This document shows positions 35,837 to 44,880 of a stretch of 64,000 nt of DNA, piece by piece. How positions within the stretch are numbered: position 1 is the stretch's first letter; each line of letters begins with the position of its first letter. A program made the translations under genes and the position numbers. Source of the stretch: UBA1161 sp002311745 (GTDB lineage Bacteria; Planctomycetota; Phycisphaerae; Tepidisphaerales; Tepidisphaeraceae); contig JBEKAB010000021.1 of NCBI GenBank assembly GCA_050018415.1, forward strand, positions 1 to 64,000. Reading direction: 5' to 3'. The notes beneath the pieces are model-generated. The model was not told where the DNA came from. It did not search any database and worked only from the letters and a program-made list of their open reading frames with translations.

Positions 35837-37216
35837 GTGATCAAGGTGGCGATGATCGGCGCTGGAAGCGTCGTCTTTTCCAAAAACCTCACCGGCGACA
35901 TCCTCTCTTATCCGCAGTTCCGCAACGCCACGCTGAGCTACGTGGACATCGACGCCGATCGTCTGGCCGTGGGGGCCGGGCTGTGCCGCAAAGTGGCGGC
36001 GGCGCTGGCCGCCGATCCGAAAATCGAGGCCACGGCGGACCTGCCCGCGGCCCTGGAGGGGGCGGATTTTGTCATCAACATGGCCCAGGTCGGGGCTTTC
36101 GATTCGACCCTGATCGACTTTGAGATTCCCCGCAAGTACGGCCTGCATTTCACCATCGCCGACACCACCGGACCGGGCGGGCTGTTTCGCGCCTTGCGGA
36201 CGTATCCGATGTTGTGCGATCTGTGCCGCCTGATGATGCGCCTCTGCCCCAGGGCGCTGCTCATCAATTATTCCAATCCGATGTCGATGAACCTGCTGAC
36301 GATCGCGCGCAGCAGCGACGTGCGGGCCGTGGGGTTGTGTCACAGCGTGCAGGGGACCTTCCAGCAATTGATGGGCTACCTGGGCGAGGACCCGCAGCGG
36401 GTGTCGTTCCTGTGCGGCGGCATCAATCACATGGCGTTTTATCTGAAGCTGGAAAAGGATGGGGTGGATTTGTACCCGCGGCTGTTCGAGGCGGCCGGGC
36501 GGCCGGAAATCTTCCAGCGCGACGCCGTGCGCTTCGAGCTCATGAGGCGGCTGGGCTACTTCGTGACCGAAAGCTCCGAGCACAACGCCGAATACAACGC
36601 CCATTTCATCCCGCACGGACAGGAGATGATCCGGCGATTCGGCGTGCCCATCGACGAATATCTCCGCCGCTGCGACGCCAACGCGCAGGAATTTGCCCGT
36701 CTTCGGGCCGCCAGCGAAAACGACCAGCCGATCCAGGTCCATCGCACGCAGGAGTACGCCGCCCCGATCATCCACGCGATGGTTACGGGCACGGTGGTCA
36801 GCGTTTACGGCAACATGCCCAACCGCAGCGCCATCGCCAACCTGCCGGCGGGCGCGATCGTCGAAGCTCCCGCGCTGGTGGACAAAAACGGTCCGCAATT
36901 GACCACGGTGGGCGATCTGCCCCCCCAATTGATCGGCTACATCCAGCCGCACGTCATTCAGCAGGAGCTATTCATCCGCGCGGCGATGGAAGGCCGGCGC
37001 GATCACATCTATCAGGCGGTGATGTTTGATCCGTTGACGGCCGCGACCTTGTCGCTGGACCAGATCGTCCAGATGTGCGACGAGCTGATCGCCGCCCACG
37101 GGGACCGGTTGCCGCGGCTTTCTGCGCGCACGTTGATCCCCACCAGCGGCAAGGCATTTGGCGCCGCGGATGCGGCGGCGTACCGAAAAAGTTGGGAAAA
37201 GATCAAGGGCGGCTGA
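35837..37216 (+). CDS. melA: Alpha-galactosidase, glycoside hydrolase family 4
   Basis: 459 residues. The start is GTG 35837, preceded by CAGGAGG; the longer frame upstream runs through the terminator. IKVAMIGAGSVVFSKN binds NAD. DTTGPGGLFRALRTYP, GLCHSVQGTF (Cys168, His169) and GINHMAFYLKLE (His198) are the metal and catalytic motifs of GH4. LGYFVTESSEHNAEYN is the MelA-type block. GH4 enzymes use NAD and a divalent metal to cleave alpha-galactosides; a galacturonidase-like specificity remains possible. Cytoplasmic, so it needs an imported oligosaccharide. Confidence 0.88.
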   Translation: MIKVAMIGAGSVVFSKNLTGDILSYPQFRNATLSYVDIDADRLAVGAGLCRKVAAALAADPKIEATADLPAALEGADFVINMAQVGAFDSTLIDFEIPRKYGLHFTIADTTGPGGLFRALRTYPMLCDLCRLMMRLCPRALLINYSNPMSMNLLTIARSSDVRAVGLCHSVQGTFQQLMGYLGEDPQRVSFLCGGINHMAFYLKLEKDGVDLYPRLFEAAGRPEIFQRDAVRFELMRRLGYFVTESSEHNAEYNAHFIPHGQEMIRRFGVPIDEYLRRCDANAQEFARLRAASENDQPIQVHRTQEYAAPIIHAMVTGTVVSVYGNMPNRSAIANLPAGAIVEAPALVDKNGPQLTTVGDLPPQLIGYIQPHVIQQELFIRAAMEGRRDHIYQAVMFDPLTAATLSLDQIVQMCDELIAAHGDRLPRLSARTLIPTSGKAFGAADAAAYRKSWEKIKGG

Positions 37217-37228
37217 GAGGTGGGGATT

Positions 37229-37256
37229 TCAAATTTGAGATTTGAGATTTGAGATT
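37229..37256. repeat. Short AT-rich tandem repeat between converging genes
   Basis: TTTGAGA units repeat about four times between the melA stop and the transaldolase stop codon. Confidence 0.7.
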
Positions 37257-38314
37257 CATTTCGCCGCGGTCAGGTGCGCGCGCTTTTCCTGGATGAGTTT
37301 CAACAGCGCCTTGTGCGGATCGGCGAACTTGACTGCGCCTTGCTCCATCAGCTTGTCTTCCATTTTTTGTTGATCGACCTTGGCGTCGATTTCGTCCAGC
37401 ACGGACTGCGGCGGCATCTGATCCACCTGTCGCGCGTAGGTCTTGTTGAGCTTCTCGACCGCGTCATTGGTGGCCGGGGGATTGGTTTGGATGTCGCTGC
37501 CGGCCAGGGCCTGGACGTATTTGTCCGGCGGGTCGGACGGCTTTTTCGTCCCGGTGCTGGCGAAGATGATTTCCTGCTGCAGTTTCAGACCTTTGTCCTT
37601 CCAGAACTGTTGGTTGAGTTGCCAGAGGCGCTTGGCGTTGACGATGCCGACTTGGCCCTGGGCGGCCTGCGAGAGATTCGGGACGTATTTTTCCGTATAC
37701 ACATCCACGCGGCTGACGAAGATGCTGTAGACGCTTTTGAAACCGTCCAGGCCGTTTTTGCGCCGCTGGACGCCGCGCCAGATGGCGTCGCGGGCAATGT
37801 GGTATTGACGTTGCGAAAAGATGAGCGTGACATTGAGGATCACGCCCCAGGCGGCCAGTTCCTCCAGGGCGGCCAGACCACCCGCCGTGGCGGGCACCTT
37901 GATCATGCGGTTCTTGTGACCGGCCGACCACTGCTTGCCCAGCTCGATGTAGCGCGCCGTGCGCTGGGCGATCGACTTGGGCGCAAGCTCAAGATCCTCC
38001 AGCAACGGATCCAACTCGAAGCTGACGTAGCCGTTGTTGCCGCGGGTCTGCTGCCATACGGGCAGGAATACCTCCTGGGCCCGGCGGACGAGTTGGTCGG
38101 TCATGGCCCAGGCCACCGCCTGGTCGTCGTGACCTTCATCCATCATGGAACTCATCGGCTCATCCTGCGAGCCGCTCTTGAGGATGTCGGAGATGATGAT
38201 GGGGTTGGAGGTGGCGCCGGTGGCGCCCAGGGCGAAGTTCTTGCGGACAAGCTGCGGCTCGATGGAATCGAGCCAGAGCTTCGTGCCCGTCGCAATGAGA
38301 GATCGCAGCGACAT
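37256..38314 (-). CDS. tal: Transaldolase
   Basis: 352 residues. GATGATSNPIIIS, GHKNRMIKVPATAGG (Lys139, the Schiff-base lysine), NVTLIFSQRQY and FASTGTKKPSD are the transaldolase motifs. It transfers a dihydroxyacetone unit in the non-oxidative pentose phosphate pathway and complements the transketolase at 15476. Eleven bp separate it from the upstream secreted protein gene, so the two share a transcript with recJ possibly leading it. Confidence 0.92.
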   Translation of the reverse strand: MSLRSLIATGTKLWLDSIEPQLVRKNFALGATGATSNPIIISDILKSGSQDEPMSSMMDEGHDDQAVAWAMTDQLVRRAQEVFLPVWQQTRGNNGYVSFELDPLLEDLELAPKSIAQRTARYIELGKQWSAGHKNRMIKVPATAGGLAALEELAAWGVILNVTLIFSQRQYHIARDAIWRGVQRRKNGLDGFKSVYSIFVSRVDVYTEKYVPNLSQAAQGQVGIVNAKRLWQLNQQFWKDKGLKLQQEIIFASTGTKKPSDPPDKYVQALAGSDIQTNPPATNDAVEKLNKTYARQVDQMPPQSVLDEIDAKVDQQKMEDKLMEQGAVKFADPHKALLKLIQEKRAHLTAAK

Positions 38315-38325
38315 GACGTAGGGGG

Positions 38326-39468
38326 TTACATGCCGCCGTTGTTATCGGGATTTTCCGGCGCGCCGGGGGGCATGGCGCCGGGACGGTTACGGCGGCCGCC
38401 GGGAAGATTGTTCATTCGCATGCTCGCCATGCGCGAGGCCATCACGTCCACCGTCTTCTGGTCGATATTCACGGTGACTTTGGCGCCGTCGATAACTGGG
38501 GCCATGGCATCGGTGACCTTGTCCAGGTCTGCGCCGTAGGTCTGTTGTGCCTGCGGATCGTTCTTCATGTCCTGGATCTTTTGGCGGAGGAGGGTGGCCA
38601 GGGCGTTGGCCGAATCATTGTCTTTGCATTGGAAGACCGTCTGGGCTGATTCGTTTGGCGGCAGGGTGATCAGGACCGCGCCCCAGGTGACGTTGTCCCA
38701 CTGCGGGTCTTGGAACGCGCCGGCGTTATGCGGTGCGCCCGGCGCCCCGGGCCCGCCTGCGCCGGGGGGTCCGCCGGCGCCGCCGCGCATCGCCATGGCA
38801 CGCAGGAACGGAGTATTCTTCAGCGAAGTGGGTGAAAAAACGATGCGGATGGGCGCATCGCCCGCGGCCAGGGCGTCGGTCAAATCCTGGCGCGGCTGGG
38901 GCTGGGCGGTCTTGAGGCCCTGGACCATCGTGCTGGTGGAATAGACCAGGGACGACCCGATGACCGCAGTGGCGCCGACGGGACGGCGGAAGCGTTGCGG
39001 CGGGGCGTTGGGGTCATTGGGATCGGGAGGCGGCTGGTCCGCAGCGCCCTCCGCCGGGACGAACACCTTGGCCAGGGCATCTGCGTTGGCGCCGGGGCCC
39101 AGAGGCACGACGATTTCGCCCGGCTGACCCATGAACAGCCCGTTGAGCTGCGCGACGGCGTACAGGTCCTTGCCGCCGGCCTGCTTGAAGTCGCCGATCC
39201 ATTGCTTGGCCTTGTTCAACGCTTGCTCGGCGCGCTGGCTTTGGCGCTGCTGGTCCGGCTGATTGGCCGCGGCGGTGGCCATCAGTTTCTGCTGCCAGGC
39301 GCTGATGGCATCCACATCAATCGCGGAGGCATCGACGTAGATGACGGCGTTCGTCTGTGCATTGAGGAACGGCGTGACGGGGCTTTCGGCGGCGCGGACA
39401 GCGCCGGTCAAGAATCCCGCGGTCACCGTGGCCACCAAGACGGTCCACCGATGCGAAATGCTCTTCAC
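38326..39468 (-). CDS. Secreted protein of unknown function with Pro/Gly-rich segments
   Basis: 380 residues. GTG 39468 is chosen because AGGAGG sits at a proper distance; the in-frame TTG 39471 is only three bases from it. The signal peptide is HRWTVLVATVTAGFLTGAVRAA. The mature chain shows VIYVDASAIDVDAISAWQQKL, a Gln-rich helix and two low-complexity Pro/Gly stretches (PPPDPNDPNAPPQ and GGAGGPPGAGGPGAPGAP). It ends in an unusual Asn/Gly/Pro-rich tail. It resembles a bacterial lipid/ligand-binding surface protein only in general form; no family is recognised. Confidence 0.7.
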   Translation of the reverse strand: MKSISHRWTVLVATVTAGFLTGAVRAAESPVTPFLNAQTNAVIYVDASAIDVDAISAWQQKLMATAAANQPDQQRQSQRAEQALNKAKQWIGDFKQAGGKDLYAVAQLNGLFMGQPGEIVVPLGPGANADALAKVFVPAEGAADQPPPDPNDPNAPPQRFRRPVGATAVIGSSLVYSTSTMVQGLKTAQPQPRQDLTDALAAGDAPIRIVFSPTSLKNTPFLRAMAMRGGAGGPPGAGGPGAPGAPHNAGAFQDPQWDNVTWGAVLITLPPNESAQTVFQCKDNDSANALATLLRQKIQDMKNDPQAQQTYGADLDKVTDAMAPVIDGAKVTVNIDQKTVDVMASRMASMRMNNLPGGRRNRPGAMPPGAPENPDNNGGM

Positions 39469-39553
39469 CAAAAGCCTCCTGGAATGTTTCGCGTAATTGT
39501 GCCATACAACGGCTCCCAGGCCAATGGGTAAAGGGCACGATTTCGGCTGAAAG

Positions 39554-41320
39554 TCAGGCCAGGGTGGCGAACTGCACGTCGCGGATCTCCAACTCGACGT
39601 TTTTGGAGCCGTTGAATTCGTTGATGCACGGCTGGACGGCCAGGTCGACGGTGGTGCCGGGGGCCAGGCGGTCGATCAGCTCGCCGTGGCCGAAGGCGAT
39701 GCATTTCATCATGCGCTGGCCCTGCTTGACCAGCAGTTGAAGATGATCGCCGGTTTTTCCGACGCGTCGGGGCGGGGCGGCGATGGCGACGTTCCTCACG
39801 CACAGCAGGGGTTTGGGATTGCCGTGGCCGAACGGACCCAGGCGGTGCAAGTCGCTGACCACGGCTTCGGTCATCTGCGTCAGCTCGGCGACGCATTCCA
39901 GGCAAAGCTGTGGAACGAGCATCTCGGCGGTGACCGAGGCGTTGGCGAGTTGGCAAAACGCGTCACGGAAATCGCCGATGCGCGCGGCATCGAGGCGGAG
40001 CCCGGCGGCCATTTCGTGTCCGCCGTAGGCCAACAGAAATTGCCGGCACGATTCCAGGGCGCGGGCCAGATGGAATCCGGCGATGGAGCGTGCGCTGCCG
40101 TGGCCCTGGCCGGAGGCCGTGGCGATCAGGACGGTGGGTCTGCGAAAGCGATCAACGATGCGTGATGCGACGATGCCGATGACGCCGGCGTGCCAGCCCT
40201 CGGCGTCCAGGACCAGGCCGCGATGGCGATCGTCCGACCAGCCGTTGGCATCGATCTGGGCAAGGGCCTGATCGAGAATCTCTTTTTCGACGACCTGGCG
40301 CGCGCGGTTTTGCTCGTCCAGGTAGCTGGCGATCTCGCGTGTGCGGCTTTCGCCGGCGGTGGTGAGCATTTCCACGGCCAGCGCCGCGTGCCCGAGGCGC
40401 CCGCAGGCGTTGAGGCGCGGGGCCAGCAGAAAACCAACGTGATAACTGTCCAGGGTGCGGCCGCCCAGACCCGCTGAGTCGATCAAGGCGCGCAGTCCGA
40501 CCAGGCGAGTTTCCTTCAAACCGCCCAAGCCGAAATGGGCCAGCACGCGATTCTCGCCGACCAGGGGCACGACATCGGCGATGGTGCCCAGGGCGGCCAG
40601 AGCGGTGGCCTCAAGCAGGAAATCGCGGAACGATTGGCTGACGCGGGCGGTTCCGGTGGCAGAGCCTGCGTATTGCCCGATACCCCAAGCCAATTTGAAG
40701 GCGACGCCGGCGCCGCTGAGGGCGGGATTCGGATACGGGGGCTGGGCGGGCAGACGCGGATGCACCACGGCGCAGCAATCGGGCAGGACGGGCGCGCCAT
40801 CGGGACCGGTGCGCCAGTCGTGGTGATCGGTGACGATCAGATCGACGCCGCGGTCACGGGCGATGGCGGCCGGTTCGACGGCGGTGATGCCGCAGTCCAC
40901 GGTGATGATGAGCTGCGCGCCGCCGTCGATCAGCTGATTGAGCGCATCGGCGTTGACGCCGTAGCCTTCGTCGATGCGATGCGGGATGTAGACCTGGGGC
41001 GCAGCGCCCAAGAGGGTGATGGCGTGCCAGAGGATGGCGGTGGCGGTGATGCCGTCGACGTCGTAGTCGCCGTAGATGACGATTTTTTGTTGATCGCGGA
41101 TGGCCTGGGCGATGCGTTGGGCGGCGCGACTCAGGCCGGGCAGAAGGGCCGGGTCGGCCAGGGCCAACAGGCTGGGGCGAAGAAACGCGCGGGCGTCTTC
41201 CGCCCGGCAAATGCCGCGGCTGAGCAAAGCCTGGGCGATCAGCGGGGAGATCTTGAGCTGGCCGGCCAGTTCTGCGGCGGCGGGATGGGGCGGCTGTATC
41301 TTCCAGCGCTTGGCACGCAC
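39554..41320 (-). CDS. recJ: Single-stranded-DNA-specific exonuclease RecJ
   Basis: 588 residues with a GTG start. IVIYGDYDVDGITATAIL (Asp85, Asp87, Asp89), TVDCGITAVEPA and IVTDHHDWR are the DHH-family catalytic motifs. GGHEMAAGLRLD is the DHHA1 block. It degrades single-stranded DNA 5' to 3' in recombination and repair. Length matches the family core. It is divergent from a radical SAM gene across 84 bp and upstream of the secreted unknown and tal on its own strand. Confidence 0.95.
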   Translation of the reverse strand: MRAKRWKIQPPHPAAAELAGQLKISPLIAQALLSRGICRAEDARAFLRPSLLALADPALLPGLSRAAQRIAQAIRDQQKIVIYGDYDVDGITATAILWHAITLLGAAPQVYIPHRIDEGYGVNADALNQLIDGGAQLIITVDCGITAVEPAAIARDRGVDLIVTDHHDWRTGPDGAPVLPDCCAVVHPRLPAQPPYPNPALSGAGVAFKLAWGIGQYAGSATGTARVSQSFRDFLLEATALAALGTIADVVPLVGENRVLAHFGLGGLKETRLVGLRALIDSAGLGGRTLDSYHVGFLLAPRLNACGRLGHAALAVEMLTTAGESRTREIASYLDEQNRARQVVEKEILDQALAQIDANGWSDDRHRGLVLDAEGWHAGVIGIVASRIVDRFRRPTVLIATASGQGHGSARSIAGFHLARALESCRQFLLAYGGHEMAAGLRLDAARIGDFRDAFCQLANASVTAEMLVPQLCLECVAELTQMTEAVVSDLHRLGPFGHGNPKPLLCVRNVAIAAPPRRVGKTGDHLQLLVKQGQRMMKCIAFGHGELIDRLAPGTTVDLAVQPCINEFNGSKNVELEIRDVQFATLA

Positions 41321-41404
41321 GGGAGGATTCTAATCCCTTCGGGCGGAGGTGCGTATACTGGGAGACGCAAGAAACCGGGCATGTGCCAACGGGCAGGATG
41401 AGCC

Positions 41405-42931
41405 GTGGCCGACATCGTGCTGACAACCCTCAACGCGCGCTACGCCCATGCGGCGTTCGGGCTGCGCTATCTTCTGGCCAATCTGGGAGCCCTACAACAG
41501 CGAACGCGACTGCTGGAATTCGACATTCACCATCGGCCGCTGGACGTCGTCGAAGCGATTTTGGCCGAAAATCCAAAGATCGTCGGGATCGGCGTGTACA
41601 TCTGGAACACGACGCTGGCAACGGCGGTGGTGGCGGAGTTGAAGCGGCTGCGGCCGGAGGTGCTGGTCGTCTTGGGCGGGCCGGAGGTCAGTTACGAAAC
41701 GGATCAGCAGGAGATTTGCCGGCTGGCGGATTACGTGATCACGGGGGAGGCGGATCTGGCGTTTGCGGATTTGTGCGGTCAACTGCTTGAAGGCGGTCGG
41801 CCGGAGCAGCGCGTGATCGCCGCCCCGCTGCCGGATTTTTCGCAACTGGTTCTTCCGTACGATTTTTACGATGACCGCGACGTGGCCCATCGGGTGATTT
41901 ACGTGGAAGCGTCGCGCGGTTGTCCGTTTTCCTGCGAGTTTTGCCTGTCGTCGCTGGACATCCCGGTGCGGAACGTGCCGCTGGAGCGGTTTTTGCCGGC
42001 GATGCAGCGGCTGCTGGAGCGGGGCGTGCGGCGGTTCAAGTTCGTCGATCGCACGTTCAATCTCGATGTGAAGATCGGCGGGGCGATCATGGAGTTTTTC
42101 CTGCAGCGGCAGCGGCCCGGCCTGTTTTTGCATTTTGAGATGATCCCGGACCGCCTGCCCCAAGAGCTGCGACAGATCATCTGCCGGTTTCCGCCGGGGA
42201 TGCTGCAGTTTGAGGTGGGAATCCAGACGTTCAACGCGGAGGTATCGGCGCGGATCAGCCGGCGTCAGGATGAGCAGCGCCTGTGCGATAACCTGCGTTA
42301 TTTGCGGCAGAACACGGGAGTGCACGTGCACGCGGATTTGATCGCCGCTCTGCCGGGAGAGGACCTGGCAAGTTTTGCGGCGGGATTCGATCGCCTGGTG
42401 GGTCTGGGTCCGCAGGAAATCCAGGTGGGTCTGCTGAAGCGGTTGCGCGGCACGCCGATCGTGCGTCACGATCAGGCGTGGGGGATGGTGTACAGCCCCA
42501 ATCCGCCGTACGAGGTTTTGCAGACCAAAACCATCGATTTTCGCACGATGCAGGAGCTGCGGCGATTTGCCCGGTATTGGGATTTGGTGGCCAACAGCGG
42601 CAATTTCGTGCGAACGACGCCGCGATTGTGGGCAGCGGGCTCGCCGTTTTTCGGTTTTTTGCGGTTCAGCCAGTGGTTGTTCGGCCGCATCGGCACCAGT
42701 CACGGGATTGCCCTAGCCCGCTTGGCGGAGTTGGTGTTCGAGTTTTTGGTGGAGGAATTGGGTCAGAATGCCGGGGAATTGGCGGGGGTGATATGGGAAG
42801 ACTACCAGCGCGGGCGGCGGAGCGATCGGCCCGCTTTTTTGCTGAAACATTTGCCCGGCCAAGCCATGAAGATTCAACGGCGGACCCCATCAGGGTCGAT
42901 GCCCAAGCGCCAACTGCGCAGACTGAGTTGA
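41405..42931 (+). CDS. B12-binding domain radical SAM protein (DUF4080 type)
   Basis: 508 residues with GTG start and a ribosome site (AGGATGA). The N-terminal 130 residues are a cobalamin-binding Rossmann fold (VLTTLNARYAHAAFGLRYLL, KIVGIGVYIWN, VVLGGPEVSY). VEASRGCPFSCEFCLSSLD carries the 4Fe-4S cluster Cys173, Cys177, Cys180. FVDRTFNLD and FEVGIQTFNAEV belong to the SAM barrel. The C-terminal 140 residues match the DUF4080 extension in spacing. Substrate is unknown. The protein could use the corrinoid made with the enzyme at 21405. Confidence 0.88.
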   Translation: MADIVLTTLNARYAHAAFGLRYLLANLGALQQRTRLLEFDIHHRPLDVVEAILAENPKIVGIGVYIWNTTLATAVVAELKRLRPEVLVVLGGPEVSYETDQQEICRLADYVITGEADLAFADLCGQLLEGGRPEQRVIAAPLPDFSQLVLPYDFYDDRDVAHRVIYVEASRGCPFSCEFCLSSLDIPVRNVPLERFLPAMQRLLERGVRRFKFVDRTFNLDVKIGGAIMEFFLQRQRPGLFLHFEMIPDRLPQELRQIICRFPPGMLQFEVGIQTFNAEVSARISRRQDEQRLCDNLRYLRQNTGVHVHADLIAALPGEDLASFAAGFDRLVGLGPQEIQVGLLKRLRGTPIVRHDQAWGMVYSPNPPYEVLQTKTIDFRTMQELRRFARYWDLVANSGNFVRTTPRLWAAGSPFFGFLRFSQWLFGRIGTSHGIALARLAELVFEFLVEELGQNAGELAGVIWEDYQRGRRSDRPAFLLKHLPGQAMKIQRRTPSGSMPKRQLRRLS

Positions 42932-43061
42932 GAGGCATTGCCCAGGGCGTCTGATAACCGCTCCCAAAGGGCGTTGCGTGTAAAGGCAGGCCAGAGAATC
43001 CCGATGAACTAGCAGGGTTGAGAATGTGGGCCAAGAGGTTACGCCAAAGACGGTTAAGTGG

Positions 43062-43089
43062 TTGCCAAGCGGGGTTTTTTCTTTAATAT
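43062..43089 (+). promoter_or_regulatory. Candidate promoter of the exosortase/exopolysaccharide locus
   Basis: TTGCCA (43062-43067) and TAATAT (43084-43089), spacer 16 bp, lie about 120 bp before the first gene of the locus at 43210. Confidence 0.4.
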
Positions 43090-43209
43090 AGCCCTGCGGT
43101 CTGCGTTTATAACCCTGTGTTGCGGCGATTGGAGAGGCGGGAAAGGGGCGGATTTTCGCCACGGCGATACAGGCGATCTTGGTCTGCGATCAGATGAAAG
43201 GAGCGCATC

Positions 43210-44676
43210 TTGCAATCGGGAATCTGCCGGGAGTCGCCAACGGGCTGGGTCCTTCGGGGACTGGCGTGTTTGGCCTTGAGCTGCCTGCTGACGGGATGCG
43301 AATGGAACGACTTCATCAACGCTAGCGAACCCAAGGTATTGGGCAAGGACTCCAAGCCGTTGGTCGTGCCGATCTTGGACACGCTGGACCCCAGCGTGGA
43401 GGAGCCGGACACGGCGTACAGCCAGGCGGTGGACGTTCGGCCGCAGGACTTGGTGCCGGATATTTCGGATTACCGCATGGGCAAGAACGACACCGTCAGC
43501 GTGTCGATCTTCGATTTATACGGGGAAGGGACCGGGGAGGCGGTGAAGCTGGTGCGGGTCAGCGAAACGGGGATGGTCAGCCTACCGTTCATCTCGCCGG
43601 TGAAAGCCGAGGGGTTGACCGAGCGTGAGTTGGAGCAGGTCGTCAGCAACGCGTACCAGGAGGCCAGGCTGATCAAGAACGCGCGGGTGTCGGCGACGGT
43701 GGCCGAGGCGCGGGCGCGGACCTACAGCATTCAAGGCAACGTGGGCTCTGTCGGGGAATACCAGATTACGCGGCCGGATTATCGGATGTTGGACGTGATG
43801 GTGGCGGCGCATGCGCCTGCGGCGGCGATTGGGGCCGATTACGCGTACGTGATTCGCAAGGTCAGTTCGGAAACGCCGGCGGTGCCGCCGGTGTTGCCCG
43901 CGACGCAACCGTCGCCGAACCCGAGCCTGCCCACGACCGCGCCGGGGGAATTGCTGGCGCCGCAATCGCGGGCGGGCGGACCGCCGGAGCGTCGCGCCAT
44001 GCTGATGGATCAGCCCTCGCCGAACAACGGCGGTCTCTTGGCTCCGGGGTCGGATGAAGGGGCATCGGGGGTGATCGAGGGACAGCCCGCCCCCGCCCCG
44101 GCCCGGCCGGCATCTCCCGGTCCGGCGGCCGCGCCCACTCCGGAAGCGCTGCCCTCGCCGGAACCCTCGACGGCGTTTCAATTCAACAGCCTCAAAGAAC
44201 CGTCGGAGCTGCGGGTGATCCGCGTGCCGATCGATCAACTGCGGCAATACGGACAGTTGAAATACAATATTGTGATTCGGCCTGGCGACATGATCATCGT
44301 GCCCGATCCGCAGACCGGCTTTTATTACATGGCAGGGCACTCGGCGCGGCCCGGAGTGTTCAGCCTGGCGGGCACCAAGGTGACGATCAAGCAGGCTTGG
44401 GGCGCCGCCGGCGGCGCGGACGATTTTGGCGTGCCCCGACGCTCCGAGATCATTCGGCGGATCGGAACCAATAAGGAAGTGTTCGTACGCATCAACATAA
44501 GCAAGATCTGGGCCGGTCAGCAGCCGGACATTTACCTGAAGCCCAACGACATCGTGTTCGTCGGCACCGACTTTATTGCTCCGTTCGTTGCGGCGGTGCG
44601 GAACTCGTTCCGGTTCACCTACGGTTTTGGGTTCCTGTACGACCGCGATTTCAGCCCCCAGAGCAGCGGGTTTTGA
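43210..44676 (+). CDS. Polysaccharide export outer-membrane lipoprotein (Wza-like)
   Basis: 488 residues. TTG start chosen for AAAGGAGCGCATC just before it. LALSCLLTGC (Cys30) is a clear lipobox. YRMGKNDTVSVSIFDLYGEG opens the Poly_export domain, with SLBB-like parts YSIQGNVGSVGEYQI and YYMAGHSARPGVFSL further on. A Pro/Ala-rich insert (about residues 220-320) splits the usual domain arrangement. The role is export of a polymer through the outer membrane. It is the first gene of a five-gene locus. An L-P-A-T-Q-P stretch in the insert recalls linkers in other exported proteins of the window. Confidence 0.85.
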   Translation: MQSGICRESPTGWVLRGLACLALSCLLTGCEWNDFINASEPKVLGKDSKPLVVPILDTLDPSVEEPDTAYSQAVDVRPQDLVPDISDYRMGKNDTVSVSIFDLYGEGTGEAVKLVRVSETGMVSLPFISPVKAEGLTERELEQVVSNAYQEARLIKNARVSATVAEARARTYSIQGNVGSVGEYQITRPDYRMLDVMVAAHAPAAAIGADYAYVIRKVSSETPAVPPVLPATQPSPNPSLPTTAPGELLAPQSRAGGPPERRAMLMDQPSPNNGGLLAPGSDEGASGVIEGQPAPAPARPASPGPAAAPTPEALPSPEPSTAFQFNSLKEPSELRVIRVPIDQLRQYGQLKYNIVIRPGDMIIVPDPQTGFYYMAGHSARPGVFSLAGTKVTIKQAWGAAGGADDFGVPRRSEIIRRIGTNKEVFVRINISKIWAGQQPDIYLKPNDIVFVGTDFIAPFVAAVRNSFRFTYGFGFLYDRDFSPQSSGF

Positions 44677-44880
44677 GCGGCGCGGTGTTGGCGCCGTAGC
44701 GTGATCGGGCCGGGCGGTGAACCGATGGACCGGGCGCCCGTAACAACAGCGGGCGGCGACGGGTCGGATCGGCCGGGGCTGCAAGGCCGCCGGCTGTTGT
44801 GGCCGTAGGCAGGAACACATGACGTTTTCGTCCAGCCGGTTCCGGAGGCCCGGCTGCGCGAATCCAGCCGATGTTTTTCC

